From Bacteriovoracaceae bacterium UBA1511 (lineage in GTDB: Bacteria > Bdellovibrionota > Bacteriovoracia > Bacteriovoracales > Bacteriovoracaceae): 64,000 nt of DNA. Below, piece by piece: positions 8,158 through 16,854 of this stretch. Numbering within the stretch: the stretch's first letter is position 1; every line of letters starts with the position of its first letter. A program made the translations under genes and the position numbers. Below the pieces are notes generated by a model. It ran no database searches and was not told the DNA's origin. It worked only from the letters and a program-made list of their open reading frames with translations. The stretch spans positions 17,953-81,952 of the forward strand of contig DCQT01000033.1 in NCBI GenBank assembly GCA_002323535.1. Direction: 5' to 3'.

Positions 8158-9083
8158 AATATAGCCTTGAAATTCTCTCAAATGAAAAGTTCTTACTTAA
8201 CTTTCTATTTGATCTGCTTTTGGCCGCAAAGATTTCTTTAAAAAAGTACTGGTATATTTTTATTTTTATAACCACAATTTTTTTAATTGCTGGGAACTAT
8301 CATTATAATAAGCAGTCTAAGGTTTTTTATCTTAGATCTACTTTTAGACTAGGTTCTATTTTAACACCTAAATTCGGCACAGGTGTCATTAGTTTAACAG
8401 AAGTGGGAAAGACAAAATTTGGGAGAAAATTACTAGAAGAAAACTTTGGACTGAGTAAAAAAGATTTTATGTCCAGTTTGAAGAGGTTTCTTGGTGGTGT
8501 TAGTTTTGTTAAGAAAACGACTGGTGAGAGATTTAATTATATTTCTGCTTTTGAATATAGTCCCACAAGTGCATTTATTTCAATCTCAGGGGAGGGAACA
8601 GATAAAAAGGAGTTGATTTCAAAGTATAATGATCTTATGGAATTTATATTTAGTCTCTACAATACTCAGAGGAAAGTAAAGAATACACCTCTTCTTGCTA
8701 GGCGTGACCTGCTGCTTGAAGAAAAAAAGCTTATTGATAAAGAATATGCAGATCTTCTGGTAATTGAGAAGGACTTTGGTTTTACCTCTGAGGTGGAAGA
8801 GAAAAAAGATAACCTTTCAGAAAGATTACTTGAAGTTAAAAAACAGCTTCTTGATTTTGATAGAAGTCAAAAAGAACCCTACCTTGAGGAAATTAGGGTG
8901 ATGAACCTTAATGTAAGTAAGACTGCTAGAAGTGCCTATGGTAAAACAATTTTTTATGTTGTGTATTTTGGCATGGCATTTTTACTCCAGGCTCTTTTGA
9001 TAATTATACTTATTATAAAAAATTTAAGAGAAATGCCCCCTAATATTTATTTAGTTGAACTACAAGAAAAGAAGACGGTATGA
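8154..9083 (+). CDS. Wzz-like polysaccharide co-polymerase
   Basis: 309 residues with one transmembrane helix near residues 34-53 and another near 265-287. Between them is a periplasmic domain with a helical, coiled-coil-prone stretch (about 180-245). This two-helix, helical-periplasmic-domain topology is typical of chain-length determinants (Wzz/PCP family); sequence similarity is only moderate by eye, and no cytoplasmic tyrosine-kinase domain is present. The ATGA overlap with the preceding gene and a four-base overlap with the next show translational coupling. Probable role: controlling length or export of the polymer made by this operon. Confidence 0.55.
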   Translation: MKYSLEILSNEKFLLNFLFDLLLAAKISLKKYWYIFIFITTIFLIAGNYHYNKQSKVFYLRSTFRLGSILTPKFGTGVISLTEVGKTKFGRKLLEENFGLSKKDFMSSLKRFLGGVSFVKKTTGERFNYISAFEYSPTSAFISISGEGTDKKELISKYNDLMEFIFSLYNTQRKVKNTPLLARRDLLLEEKKLIDKEYADLLVIEKDFGFTSEVEEKKDNLSERLLEVKKQLLDFDRSQKEPYLEEIRVMNLNVSKTARSAYGKTIFYVVYFGMAFLLQALLIIILIIKNLREMPPNIYLVELQEKKTV

Positions 9084-10477
9084 TTACTAAGAAAAGGTAT
9101 TTCTTATTTTTTTATTTAGCGGTAGTCCTCTCAGAGAAATCATTTTCCTACACCAAACATTATTATGAATGTCCATTGAAGGTTATCTGCCAAACACTAG
9201 TGGATCATTACCGCTTGGATCCAAATAAGAGTCTGATTTTTAATGATTATAAAAGTGAAAATGTCAGGTATGTTGAAACAAAAAAAGACAGAAGGCTTAC
9301 AGGAACTTTATCGGTACTCAATAACTTTACTTATCAAAAGGGAAATAATGTGATTACTCTTTATGATGGTATCGGAATAACTGGAGATGAATCGACTACA
9401 AATTGGCAGACAAATTTTAATCTAAATCTTCAATATGATTTACTAAGACTTAGTGACAAACTTGCACCAATAGAGAATACGTTAATGGGAGAAAAGATTA
9501 AGGTTAGAAAAATGATATTTCGCGACCTTCTTCAGATTTTTCCTCGATTTTCAATTGAAGAATCTAATAACTCTCGAAGGGGATTATTTTTTTATTTAAA
9601 TAGACTTGATGTGATTAAGGGAACAACTGCATTTGTTGACACTCTAAAAAAAGATTATAAAAAAATGATCGGTCTTTACAAAAATAAAGCGATCACCTTG
9701 AATGATCTAAGGCAAGCAAATAAATTAGTCTCCAGGGCCAGTGAAGCATTATTTCGAGCTCAAGGACGGCTTAGTTGGATGTACCCTGATGAATATAGAC
9801 TTAAGAAGAAATTGGATATTATAAAAGCCATTGTGGAAAAGAATGAGGACTTAATAATTTCTGAAAATTTAGAGGAAAAATCCGATAAAATTAAAGTTTG
9901 TGGCTTACTTGAATTCATAGAAAGGGAGGAAGGACTTGAGCTTGGAAAACTCAAGCTTAACTTTGATCAAACTAATGATCGTCTTTCATATACTTTTCCT
10001 CAAGGACTAATGCTTCAAATGATGAGTAGCCTTGATAACCCAGCACAAATGACCGGCATGGTAGGCTTTGGAGTCAATTATCGACTCTTCGATTCAACAG
10101 AAAATTACATTGCAAGAATAATGTATAGAGAAAATAAAAAAGATATTTCACAAATATATTCTGATCAGAAAGTGAGTGAATTTGAAAGAATTCAAATTGA
10201 ATCTCAATCATTTTTTCAAGCAAAAGAGCACTTACTGACAATGAAATTTAATTACCAACAAAGTAAGATTTTTAATAAAGGTTTTTTTAGAGGAAATATA
10301 TTTAAAAATAATCTGAGAGTAAGAAATGAAGGAATATTAGCTAGAAATGAATTAATAGAAGAGCACCTACGAGAGGAACTCGACTATAAGTACGCCAAGA
10401 CTCATTTCATGAGTAATATTTTTAGAATTAAAGCAATATGCCCTATCGTAGACGAAACAGTTAAGGATTTAGATTGA
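9080..10477 (+). CDS. TolC-like outer-membrane protein
   Basis: 465 residues with a signal peptide (about 1-23). The mature part shows two similar halves of amphipathic strands and long helices, for example NLQYDLLRLSDKL with following helix, and VGFGVNYRLFDSTENYIARI with following helix. That is the pattern of TolC/outer-membrane-factor proteins, in which strands of a barrel alternate with periplasmic coiled coils. No OPX/Wza polysaccharide-export domain is visible. It could serve as the outer-membrane exit of the Wzz-like protein encoded upstream. The call rests on pattern and context; a lone outer-membrane assembly factor is an alternative. Confidence 0.45.
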   Translation: MITKKRYFLFFYLAVVLSEKSFSYTKHYYECPLKVICQTLVDHYRLDPNKSLIFNDYKSENVRYVETKKDRRLTGTLSVLNNFTYQKGNNVITLYDGIGITGDESTTNWQTNFNLNLQYDLLRLSDKLAPIENTLMGEKIKVRKMIFRDLLQIFPRFSIEESNNSRRGLFFYLNRLDVIKGTTAFVDTLKKDYKKMIGLYKNKAITLNDLRQANKLVSRASEALFRAQGRLSWMYPDEYRLKKKLDIIKAIVEKNEDLIISENLEEKSDKIKVCGLLEFIEREEGLELGKLKLNFDQTNDRLSYTFPQGLMLQMMSSLDNPAQMTGMVGFGVNYRLFDSTENYIARIMYRENKKDISQIYSDQKVSEFERIQIESQSFFQAKEHLLTMKFNYQQSKIFNKGFFRGNIFKNNLRVRNEGILARNELIEEHLREELDYKYAKTHFMSNIFRIKAICPIVDETVKDLD

Positions 10478-11628
10478 AAAAAATTGATTTATTTATTTTT
10501 ATTGACTCTTATGGTTTTGAATTACTCAAAAAAACAGGAAGTCTACATTCGAAGCTCACCTATCAAAAGCCTGTTCGCATGCAATTTGGTTATAGCTCAA
10601 CGGCAATACCTTCTATTCTTACAGGTAAGAGTCCCTCGACGCACAAACAATTTACTTTTTTTTATCATCTTAAAAATAACTCTACTTCAATGTTTTCTTT
10701 TTTTGATTCTTGGATTTTTAAAATAATTCCTGACTTTATCTCGAAGAGGAGAAGGTTTAGAGTTTTGCTTTCAAAAGTATTTAAAAATTTTTTCAACATA
10801 AGTGGGTACTTTGATTTATATGCGGTTCCTTTCTCGAAGTTAAAATATTTTCACTACTCAGAAATGAAAGATTTGTTCTCTTCCAATGCTTTTGAAAATT
10901 GTGAAAACTTAAAAGATGTTCTTTTAAGAAAAAAGATTAAGCACTTTATTTCAGATTGGCGCTTGAGCGAGGATGAGAACTTCTCAGAGCTGTTTCGTGA
11001 AATCAAAAAACAGGAAAATGAATTTATTTTTGCTTATTTTGCTGGCCTTGATGGTGTTCAGCACATGCACACAAAAGACTCGAGTGAGGCTTTAGATAAA
11101 GTTGCATATTATAAAGAAAATTTAGATAAAGTTTTTGATCTACTTGAGCAAAATCACGAAGACTATAGAGTTGGAATCTTCTCAGATCATGGCATGACGA
11201 CTTTGAGTAAGGTTGTAGATATCCAGAAGGCTTTAAAGGAGACTAGCTTAGATGAGGGGAAAGATTATTTATCCTTTCTTGATTCAACCATGGCCAGGTT
11301 TTGGTATTACAGTGACAATGCTCAAGAAGTTATAAGGAAAAAATTATCAGAGCTACCTTATGGGAAAATTTTGTCAAATGATGAACTAAAAAAGATGGGA
11401 ATTTTGTTTGAGGACCAAAGGTATGGTGAAGATATTTTCCTTGTTGACCCAGGAGTCCAAATAGCGCCTTCAGACATGGGGAAAGATGCTTTACCAGGAA
11501 TGCATGGATACACTCCTGACGACAAAGATAGTGATGCGATATGGCTTAGTAACTATACTCCCGAAAAACCACCAGTCGAAGTTAAAGACATTTTTGAATG
11601 TATGCTTGAAAGAGTAAAAGGTTCATAG
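10474..11628 (+). CDS. Alkaline-phosphatase-superfamily phosphodiesterase/transferase
   Basis: 384 residues, TTG start overlapping the stop of the preceding gene. The metal-site and nucleophile residues of the nucleotide-pyrophosphatase/phosphodiesterase branch are visible in order: Asp11, Ser42/Thr43 in GYSSTAIPSILTG, Asp193 and His197 in AGLDGVQHMH, Asp238-His239 in FSDHGM, and His344 in GMHGYTPDD. A functional two-zinc active site is therefore likely. No signal peptide or membrane helix is evident, so it would act in the cytoplasm, perhaps on nucleotide-sugar or lipid-linked phosphates. The substrate is unknown; the operon suggests a role in polymer precursor processing or head-group transfer. 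Confidence 0.75.
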   Translation: MKKIDLFIFIDSYGFELLKKTGSLHSKLTYQKPVRMQFGYSSTAIPSILTGKSPSTHKQFTFFYHLKNNSTSMFSFFDSWIFKIIPDFISKRRRFRVLLSKVFKNFFNISGYFDLYAVPFSKLKYFHYSEMKDLFSSNAFENCENLKDVLLRKKIKHFISDWRLSEDENFSELFREIKKQENEFIFAYFAGLDGVQHMHTKDSSEALDKVAYYKENLDKVFDLLEQNHEDYRVGIFSDHGMTTLSKVVDIQKALKETSLDEGKDYLSFLDSTMARFWYYSDNAQEVIRKKLSELPYGKILSNDELKKMGILFEDQRYGEDIFLVDPGVQIAPSDMGKDALPGMHGYTPDDKDSDAIWLSNYTPEKPPVEVKDIFECMLERVKGS

Positions 11629-12861
11629 ATGATCTATTACTTTTTGCTTTTCCTTTTCTTTTTGTTTCTAAGTATTTTTATCACTTTTATTGTCAGAGCA
11701 GAAAATAGGTTTCACGCCCTGATTGCAATATCAATGATTTTTTGCGCCTATCTAAGTAAGGAGTTGTTGTTTGTTTTATCAATTTTCTCGTTATTTGATT
11801 ATATTACCCTTAAGGGAATTTATTCTCGCAATATGAATATGATCAGTAGCTTAGTTTTAACTATATTAAGCTTTTTTTACTTTAGCAGTTTTCCTTTTTT
11901 TTTCGACCTGGGGGTTATCAAGTTTAATTTACTCACATTTTCTTTAACGATTATATTTTTTAATAGATTAAACTCTTACTTACAGAAAGAAGATTTGAGC
12001 AGTTTATTGAATATATTATTTTTCAACATATTTTTTCCAAGGCTATTTACACCGGTCATTTCGAATTTCTCTGAAGAGACGAGGCACTTCGGAGGAGAGA
12101 TTCACTTTTCTATGGCGGAGTTAAAAAAAGGCGGTAAAAAAATCATTCTCAGCTTTTTTGTAATACTTTGTATATTAATCCCTGGAGGAAGATTCTTAGA
12201 TTCTATACAACCTCCGTTATTTTTGTACTTTTCCAAAGGCTTATTGTTCATAAGTTTTATTTATTCTCTTTATGATTTAGGTGCTGGTTGCCTGGAGGTC
12301 TTCAATTACAGAGTATATAGAAACTTTGATTCACCTCTTGCCCCGTCAAACTTTATAGATTTTTGGAAGCGGTGGTGTGTTACTATCTTTAATTTTTCAA
12401 AAATTATTCAGATAAATATCTTTAGTAAACCAAGTAATTCTTTTACTGTTTTTATCTCAATTCTTATTCATCTTGTTTATTTTCAAAACTTTTTAAGAGG
12501 AACTGAGTTTCTTATAATAATGTCGATACTTTTGATACTGTCCTCTATTTTGAGTAAAAGCAGCGTATTTAATCGAATATCTTTCAGGTCAAACCTTATA
12601 GGAAATTTTGTTAAGGGGATTACGATTGTATTAATAATTTCTTCATTTGGTTATTGTTTGAAAAGCCCTATTAATTTTCTAAGCACTGAGGGAGTTGATA
12701 TAGGGTCGACGATTATATTCTTTTTATCTTGCCTTATTTTGTTTTTATTTCATTACCAACAAAAAAGGAACAAATCTGGAGCGGCTTTATTAAATTATAG
12801 TAGAACAATAACATTTGGTACTTTTTTTATATATATTATGATGTTTGGTGATTTCTTATGA
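11629..12861 (+). CDS. MBOAT-like multi-spanning membrane protein
   Basis: 410 residues with about ten hydrophobic segments. The central motif SNFIDFWKRWCVTIFNF resembles the FWRRWHxSL signature of AlgI/DltB membrane-bound O-acyltransferases, although the His of RWH is Cys here. A downstream His in SILIHLVYFQN lies where the invariant MBOAT active-site His is expected. The match suggests a divergent O-acyltransferase that modifies a polymer at the membrane. It starts immediately after the phosphodiesterase stop codon and overlaps the next gene by four bases, as MBOAT genes often do with an accessory gene. Identification is tentative. Confidence 0.5.
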   Translation: MIYYFLLFLFFLFLSIFITFIVRAENRFHALIAISMIFCAYLSKELLFVLSIFSLFDYITLKGIYSRNMNMISSLVLTILSFFYFSSFPFFFDLGVIKFNLLTFSLTIIFFNRLNSYLQKEDLSSLLNILFFNIFFPRLFTPVISNFSEETRHFGGEIHFSMAELKKGGKKIILSFFVILCILIPGGRFLDSIQPPLFLYFSKGLLFISFIYSLYDLGAGCLEVFNYRVYRNFDSPLAPSNFIDFWKRWCVTIFNFSKIIQINIFSKPSNSFTVFISILIHLVYFQNFLRGTEFLIIMSILLILSSILSKSSVFNRISFRSNLIGNFVKGITIVLIISSFGYCLKSPINFLSTEGVDIGSTIIFFLSCLILFLFHYQQKRNKSGAALLNYSRTITFGTFFIYIMMFGDFL

Positions 12862-13568
12862 AAAATAAGGCCGTAAAAATTTTCCTCCTTCTTTTTTTCT
12901 TTGGATCATTTTTTACATTCAATAAATTTATTTTTTTTCCAGCGGTTTATCAAAAGTTACTTGATCACGAGAGCAACAAGCCTATTGCTACCTCAAGCCT
13001 TTTGAGACTTTCTGAAAATGACCGTATTGGAGACATTTATCATAAGTTAGATTTTATGTTTCAAAATAACCTTAAGAGCCAAATTGATCAGCACATAAAT
13101 ATTAGTTGGTCTAACTTTTATAAGTTTCAAGACTCCAATGATGAAAAATTAGGGTCTCGCTATATGAGCTGGGTATTCTATTCAAACTATAGTTCACTAG
13201 AGGCAATAGATATTTTACTAAACAACGGGTTAACGTCATTAGAGATCTTATCCTTTCTGAAATATAAGCTTGGTTTTCCATTTTTTATTAAGGATGAGTT
13301 AAATATTTTGTGGGATTTGTTTGTTAACAAAGAAGTTTTTAAAAATACGCTTCTTAAGACTGACCATGGCTCAACCATAAGTCTTCGTTTGAACAAAGCT
13401 AAGTTTCGAGATATGAACCAAAAGTACCTTCTACTTATTGTTGATATGGCAGAAAGAGAGATGTTTTCAATTCATTTAAGAGTTTCTCTTACAGCGCCCC
13501 TGTGGTTTAGACAATTGTCAGCGTCATTGTCAGAGACTTCAAGTTATGTCGAAGTAAGCTTTATTTGA
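12858..13568 (+). CDS. Anchored unknown protein, possible MBOAT partner
   Basis: 236 residues with an N-terminal signal anchor (about 7-27) followed by a mostly helical extracytoplasmic domain. No SGNH (GDS) motif is present, unlike the DltD/AlgJ/AlgX partners usually found beside MBOAT proteins. The C-terminal part (about 175-236) is beta-rich. It overlaps the MBOAT-like gene by four bases and is the last gene of the operon. Function is not recognised. Confidence 0.6.
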   Translation: MKNKAVKIFLLLFFFGSFFTFNKFIFFPAVYQKLLDHESNKPIATSSLLRLSENDRIGDIYHKLDFMFQNNLKSQIDQHINISWSNFYKFQDSNDEKLGSRYMSWVFYSNYSSLEAIDILLNNGLTSLEILSFLKYKLGFPFFIKDELNILWDLFVNKEVFKNTLLKTDHGSTISLRLNKAKFRDMNQKYLLLIVDMAEREMFSIHLRVSLTAPLWFRQLSASLSETSSYVEVSFI

Positions 13569-13616
13569 TAATATTTTGAAAAGTAGAGGGACCTTGGTTT
13601 AGCCCCTCAATTGGTT

Positions 13617-14234
13617 TTAGTTTAATTTACTTTTTTGGAAGCTCGACAAGATAGTGATACCTGCATTCTCAGTAAGCTCTCCTTCAGAATTATACTGAGG
13701 GCCATGAATGAAAATTTCCGCCCAAGGTACTCTGCTATTTTTCTTTGCAATTTCTTGTGAAGCCTTAAGACCTTCGGGGTATTTATCATTAATTTGTTTA
13801 ATGCCTATGGTGATACCAAAATAGAAGCCTTCATCTTTTCCAAATATTAAGTCGACAGTCACGTTATCACTCATTGTAGGGATATTAATTTTTAAGAGCT
13901 CTTCTGCTCCTACCCAGGATGGAAATGAGTTATTTCCAGGCAGTGTGGTTATTGGGTCAAAGCCGTCCCAGATATCACCGGTAAATGTAGTAAAATCTGC
14001 GATTAACTCAACAGAAAAGTCATCATTTTCTGTTTTCGGGTAGAGATTCACTTCACCATATTCTTGCTCTTGAATAATTATGGGAAAGTTGCCACTGAAG
14101 GGAAGTCCATAATTTTCAGAGATAGTTGTTTTTGAGATTACTTGATCACTTTCAAAAGAAAGCTCATGGTCTTGGATTAACTTTTTACATCCGACGAGAT
14201 TGATCGCAAGTGCAATTATTAATAATACTTTCAT
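13617..14234 (-). CDS. Predicted lipoprotein
   Basis: 205 residues. Signal peptide with a lipobox LVGC, so Cys16 is the likely lipidated residue. The mature protein is short, beta-rich and has no recognised domain. It converges with the end of the seven-gene operon; a weak GAGGG...CCCTC stem near 13586-13608 lies between them but no good terminator is seen. Upstream is an RBS-like GGAGG before the ATG. A surface or periplasmic location is expected; function unknown. Confidence 0.75.
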   Translation of the reverse strand: MKVLLIIALAINLVGCKKLIQDHELSFESDQVISKTTISENYGLPFSGNFPIIIQEQEYGEVNLYPKTENDDFSVELIADFTTFTGDIWDGFDPITTLPGNNSFPSWVGAEELLKINIPTMSDNVTVDLIFGKDEGFYFGITIGIKQINDKYPEGLKASQEIAKKNSRVPWAEIFIHGPQYNSEGELTENAGITILSSFQKSKLN

Positions 14235-14409
14235 AGGTAAACCTCCATGTTTAAACGGGAATATTGTTTCATCAATAATATGTTCATGAAATGGAAAAAT
14301 ACTTACATTTGAGAGTGTAATTCCTGGACATTTACTGGTGTTTAGCTAGAAAAATTGATTTTAATGTATTATCAAAGCTTGATCACCAATTAAGACCTAG
14401 GAGTCACTG

Positions 14410-15504
14410 ATGTCAATCAAAGCAGGAATAGACCAAATTACACATATTTTGGCCGTTGGAAGCGGCAAGGGTGGGGTAGGAAAGTCCACTGTGACTACAA
14501 ACCTTGCAAGATCTCTTGCTTCAATGGGGAAAAAAGTAGGTCTTTTAGACGCGGACTTGTATGGGCCAAGTCAGCCAAAAATGATGGGTGACCACTCCGC
14601 TCCCAAGGGCGATGGTAGTATTATCATTCCCGTGGAAAAGGATGGGGTAAAATTCGTCAGTATGGGTCTTATGAACCCCAGCGGAAAGGCACTTATAATT
14701 AGGTCTCCATTGGCGATTAAAGCAATTCAGCAGTTTCTACTTGGAGTTGCTTGGGGAGAGCTTGATTATTTACTCATTGATTTACCTCCTGGGACAGGAG
14801 ACATTCAGCTAACGCTTGCTCAACAAGCAAAGCTCTCTGGGGCGATCATTGTAACAACTCCTCAACAAGTCGCTAGCGAAATCGCTAAAAAAGGTCTTGA
14901 GATGTTTGAGACTGTGAATGTGCCTGTAGTAGGAATTATTGAAAATATGAGTGGTTATAGTTGTCCAAAGTGTGATGAGGTCACTCCTATATTTGGCGAA
15001 AATGGAGGGAAGATATTATCAGAGAAGTTTAACGTTCCACTACTTGGCAATATTCCTCTTGATCCTATGATTATGATGGACGCGGATAAGGGCGAGATGA
15101 ACTACGGCGAAGATCTGCCTCATATAAGGAAGTTTAAAGAAATCACGAGTAATCTAGATACTGAGCTAACCAAAGCTCAGGAGCAATCAAAGCTATATGA
15201 AACAGAGGAAATGAATATTACTGACTTGGGGATAAAAATCTCTTGGAGTGATGGGACAACTGTTGAACTTGATGCCCATAAAGTTAGGCTTGAGTGTCCA
15301 TGTGCGAGCTGTGTAAACGAACATACTGGTGAGAGGATGATTACATCAGAACAAATTCCTGCGAATATAAAAGTGCTTGGACTTAGTCCTGTCGGAAGGT
15401 ATGGGGTAGCGATTAATTTTAGTGATGGCCACAAGACGGGAATTTATAAGTTTAAAACTCTCAAAGAAATGAGCTCCTCAAGCGAAGAGTCTTTTTCTGT
15501 TTAA
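14410..15504 (+). CDS. mrp: Mrp/ApbC Fe-S carrier ATPase with C-terminal DUF971
   Basis: 364 residues. The first ~265 are an Mrp/NBP35 P-loop ATPase: deviant Walker A GSGKGGVGKST (17-27), DLPPGTGD (124-131), and the CxxC pair Cys185/Cys188 that bridges a [4Fe-4S] cluster in dimers of the family. Residues ~272-355 form a DUF971 domain (SWSDG...CPCASC...GRYGVAINFSDGHKTGIYKF). Mrp-type proteins carry Fe-S clusters to target enzymes. DUF971 is usually separate or fused to Mrp in some lineages; its role is unclear. The downstream nfu gene supports a Fe-S assembly function. Confidence 0.93.
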   Translation: MSIKAGIDQITHILAVGSGKGGVGKSTVTTNLARSLASMGKKVGLLDADLYGPSQPKMMGDHSAPKGDGSIIIPVEKDGVKFVSMGLMNPSGKALIIRSPLAIKAIQQFLLGVAWGELDYLLIDLPPGTGDIQLTLAQQAKLSGAIIVTTPQQVASEIAKKGLEMFETVNVPVVGIIENMSGYSCPKCDEVTPIFGENGGKILSEKFNVPLLGNIPLDPMIMMDADKGEMNYGEDLPHIRKFKEITSNLDTELTKAQEQSKLYETEEMNITDLGIKISWSDGTTVELDAHKVRLECPCASCVNEHTGERMITSEQIPANIKVLGLSPVGRYGVAINFSDGHKTGIYKFKTLKEMSSSSEESFSV

Positions 15505-15523
15505 CGCACTTAATGGGTAATTT

Positions 15524-16135
15524 ATGAAAAAATTAGAAATATTGGCCACTCCCTTTGAAGATAAAGATTTATGCCGATTCACTTTAGCGGAAACTCTAGT
15601 TGAAAGTGGTAGTTTTTCTATTCGTAAAGGAGTCAAAACAGACTCAAAGCTTGTAAATAAGGTTTTTGAAATCGAAGGGTTATCTGAAGTAACCGCAGAG
15701 TCAAACTATTTGATCGTAAGAAAGAATTCGGATCAGACATGGAGAGATTTAGGACCTAAGGTGGGCGCTGCACTTCGTGTTGCTCATACTGAGGGGTATT
15801 TAAGTTTTCCTTCTGAAGTATCGACTAGTAATTCAAGTGAAGGACCTAAAGTTAACGAAGAGTTTTTTAAAACAGAGCTTGGAAAAAAAATATGTCAAAC
15901 TATTGAACTTAAAATTTCACCAAGTTTAGGAGCTCACGGGGGAAGTGTCGTGCCGGTTGATTTCAAAGAGGGTGTCCTTTATCTAAGTTTTTCTGGTGGT
16001 TGCCAGGGATGCTCACAGGCGTCAGTCACAGTGAGGGACGGGATCCTTAGAGTTTTAAAAAACGAATTTCATGAAGTTAAAGAGGTTGTAGATATAACTG
16101 ATCACGGGCAAGGAACTAATCCATATTATAAATAA
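15524..16135 (+). CDS. Nfu-type Fe-S scaffold protein
   Basis: 203 residues. Residues 1-90 fit the Nfu N-terminal domain, and residues ~115-190 the NifU C-terminal domain with the cluster-binding pair Cys160 and Cys163 in SGGCQGCSQA. The Nfu family receives Fe-S clusters from the core machinery and passes them to apoproteins. It starts 19 bases after mrp, with which it probably forms an operon, and is followed directly by a strong terminator. Confidence 0.9.
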   Translation: MKKLEILATPFEDKDLCRFTLAETLVESGSFSIRKGVKTDSKLVNKVFEIEGLSEVTAESNYLIVRKNSDQTWRDLGPKVGAALRVAHTEGYLSFPSEVSTSNSSEGPKVNEEFFKTELGKKICQTIELKISPSLGAHGGSVVPVDFKEGVLYLSFSGGCQGCSQASVTVRDGILRVLKNEFHEVKEVVDITDHGQGTNPYYK

Positions 16136-16140
16136 AAAAA

Positions 16141-16168
16141 AGCCCGTATTAAATACGGGCTTTTTTTT
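16141..16168. terminator. Bidirectional rho-independent terminator
   Basis: AGCCCGTA, five-base loop, TACGGGCT, followed by eight T on the plus strand and preceded by seven A, which give a T-tract on the minus strand. It lies between the nfu gene and the convergent lysine-rich gene and can stop transcription of both. Confidence 0.92.
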
Positions 16169-16186
16169 ATTGTTTTATTTGAAGAC

Positions 16187-16684
16187 TTATTTCTTTTTAG
16201 CAACTTTCTTTGAAGAGGTTTTCTTTACAGTAGTGGCTTTTTTCTTAGGAGTGACCTTCTTGGATGTTTTCTTTTTTGCCACTTTTTTTGCCGCTTTTTT
16301 TGTCGTTTTCTTTTTGGAGGCAGCTTTCTTCTTTGTCGCTTTTTTCTTTGTCGAGGTTGGTTGACCTGTAGCTTTTCGAATATGTTCTTCGACAGTTCTT
16401 TTCATTTTCTCAAGTTCATCAAGTTGATTTTTGAAAATCTTTTTGGTCTTTTCAATTTCCTCTTTGAAAAACTTTTCCATGCTTTTAACTTCTTGCTTAT
16501 AACTCTTTTTAATTTCGTTAATAGGCTGATTGAGCATGGCTTCGATTTGTTTTGTTCTTTTAGCTCTTAATTTTTGCATTTCGCTCAGAACTTTTTTTAC
16601 ATCATCTTTTTTTGCGAGAGCTTGAAAATTCTCTTCAATCTTTTTAAATGTTTTTTGCAGTTTCTTTTTAACAATATTACTCAT
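16187..16684 (-). CDS. Histone-H1-like lysine-rich protein with coiled coil
   Basis: 165 residues in two parts. Residues 1-110 are a highly charged helix with coiled-coil character. Residues ~113-165 are a disordered Lys/Ala/Thr/Ser tail of KKAxKK and KKxTxKK motifs, like histone H1 C-terminal tails and bacterial H1-like or PhaF/AlgP-type proteins. Such tails bind DNA nonspecifically, and a phasin-like or nucleoid-associated role is possible. The N-terminal part looks somewhat phasin-like but no poly-hydroxyalkanoate genes are nearby. Terminated by the bidirectional hairpin shared with nfu. Confidence 0.75.
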   Translation of the reverse strand: MSNIVKKKLQKTFKKIEENFQALAKKDDVKKVLSEMQKLRAKRTKQIEAMLNQPINEIKKSYKQEVKSMEKFFKEEIEKTKKIFKNQLDELEKMKRTVEEHIRKATGQPTSTKKKATKKKAASKKKTTKKAAKKVAKKKTSKKVTPKKKATTVKKTSSKKVAKKK

Positions 16685-16802
16685 AATCAGTCTCCAGCTA
16701 TGATTTTATCTAAACATAACTCTGTTTTGGGTTTTATGCAATAGGTTAATTTGTTGTGAAAACTTTACAGTGCTTAATGTCGTGTTTGATTTACAAAAAA
16801 TA

Positions 16803-16831
16803 TTGACGTAGTCTTGTTAGGGTAATAATTT
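16803..16831 (+). promoter_or_regulatory. Sigma70-type promoter of the XRE regulator
   Basis: TTGACG, 17-base spacer, TAATTT, located 24 bases before the ATG of the XRE gene. Box quality and spacing fit a housekeeping promoter. Confidence 0.6.
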
Positions 16832-16854
16832 ATAGGCGTTAAAGGCGGTCTCGA

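Noticed and set aside
13586..13608. GAGGG...CCCTC stem between the polymer operon and lipoprotein gene
   Set aside because: Only five pairs with a 13-base loop and no adjacent T-run; too weak to call a terminator.
16170..16364. Phe/Ala-rich 64-codon frame on the plus strand
   Set aside because: It is the reverse of the Lys-rich tail; AAG/AAA codons read as TTT/CTT on the other strand. No RBS.
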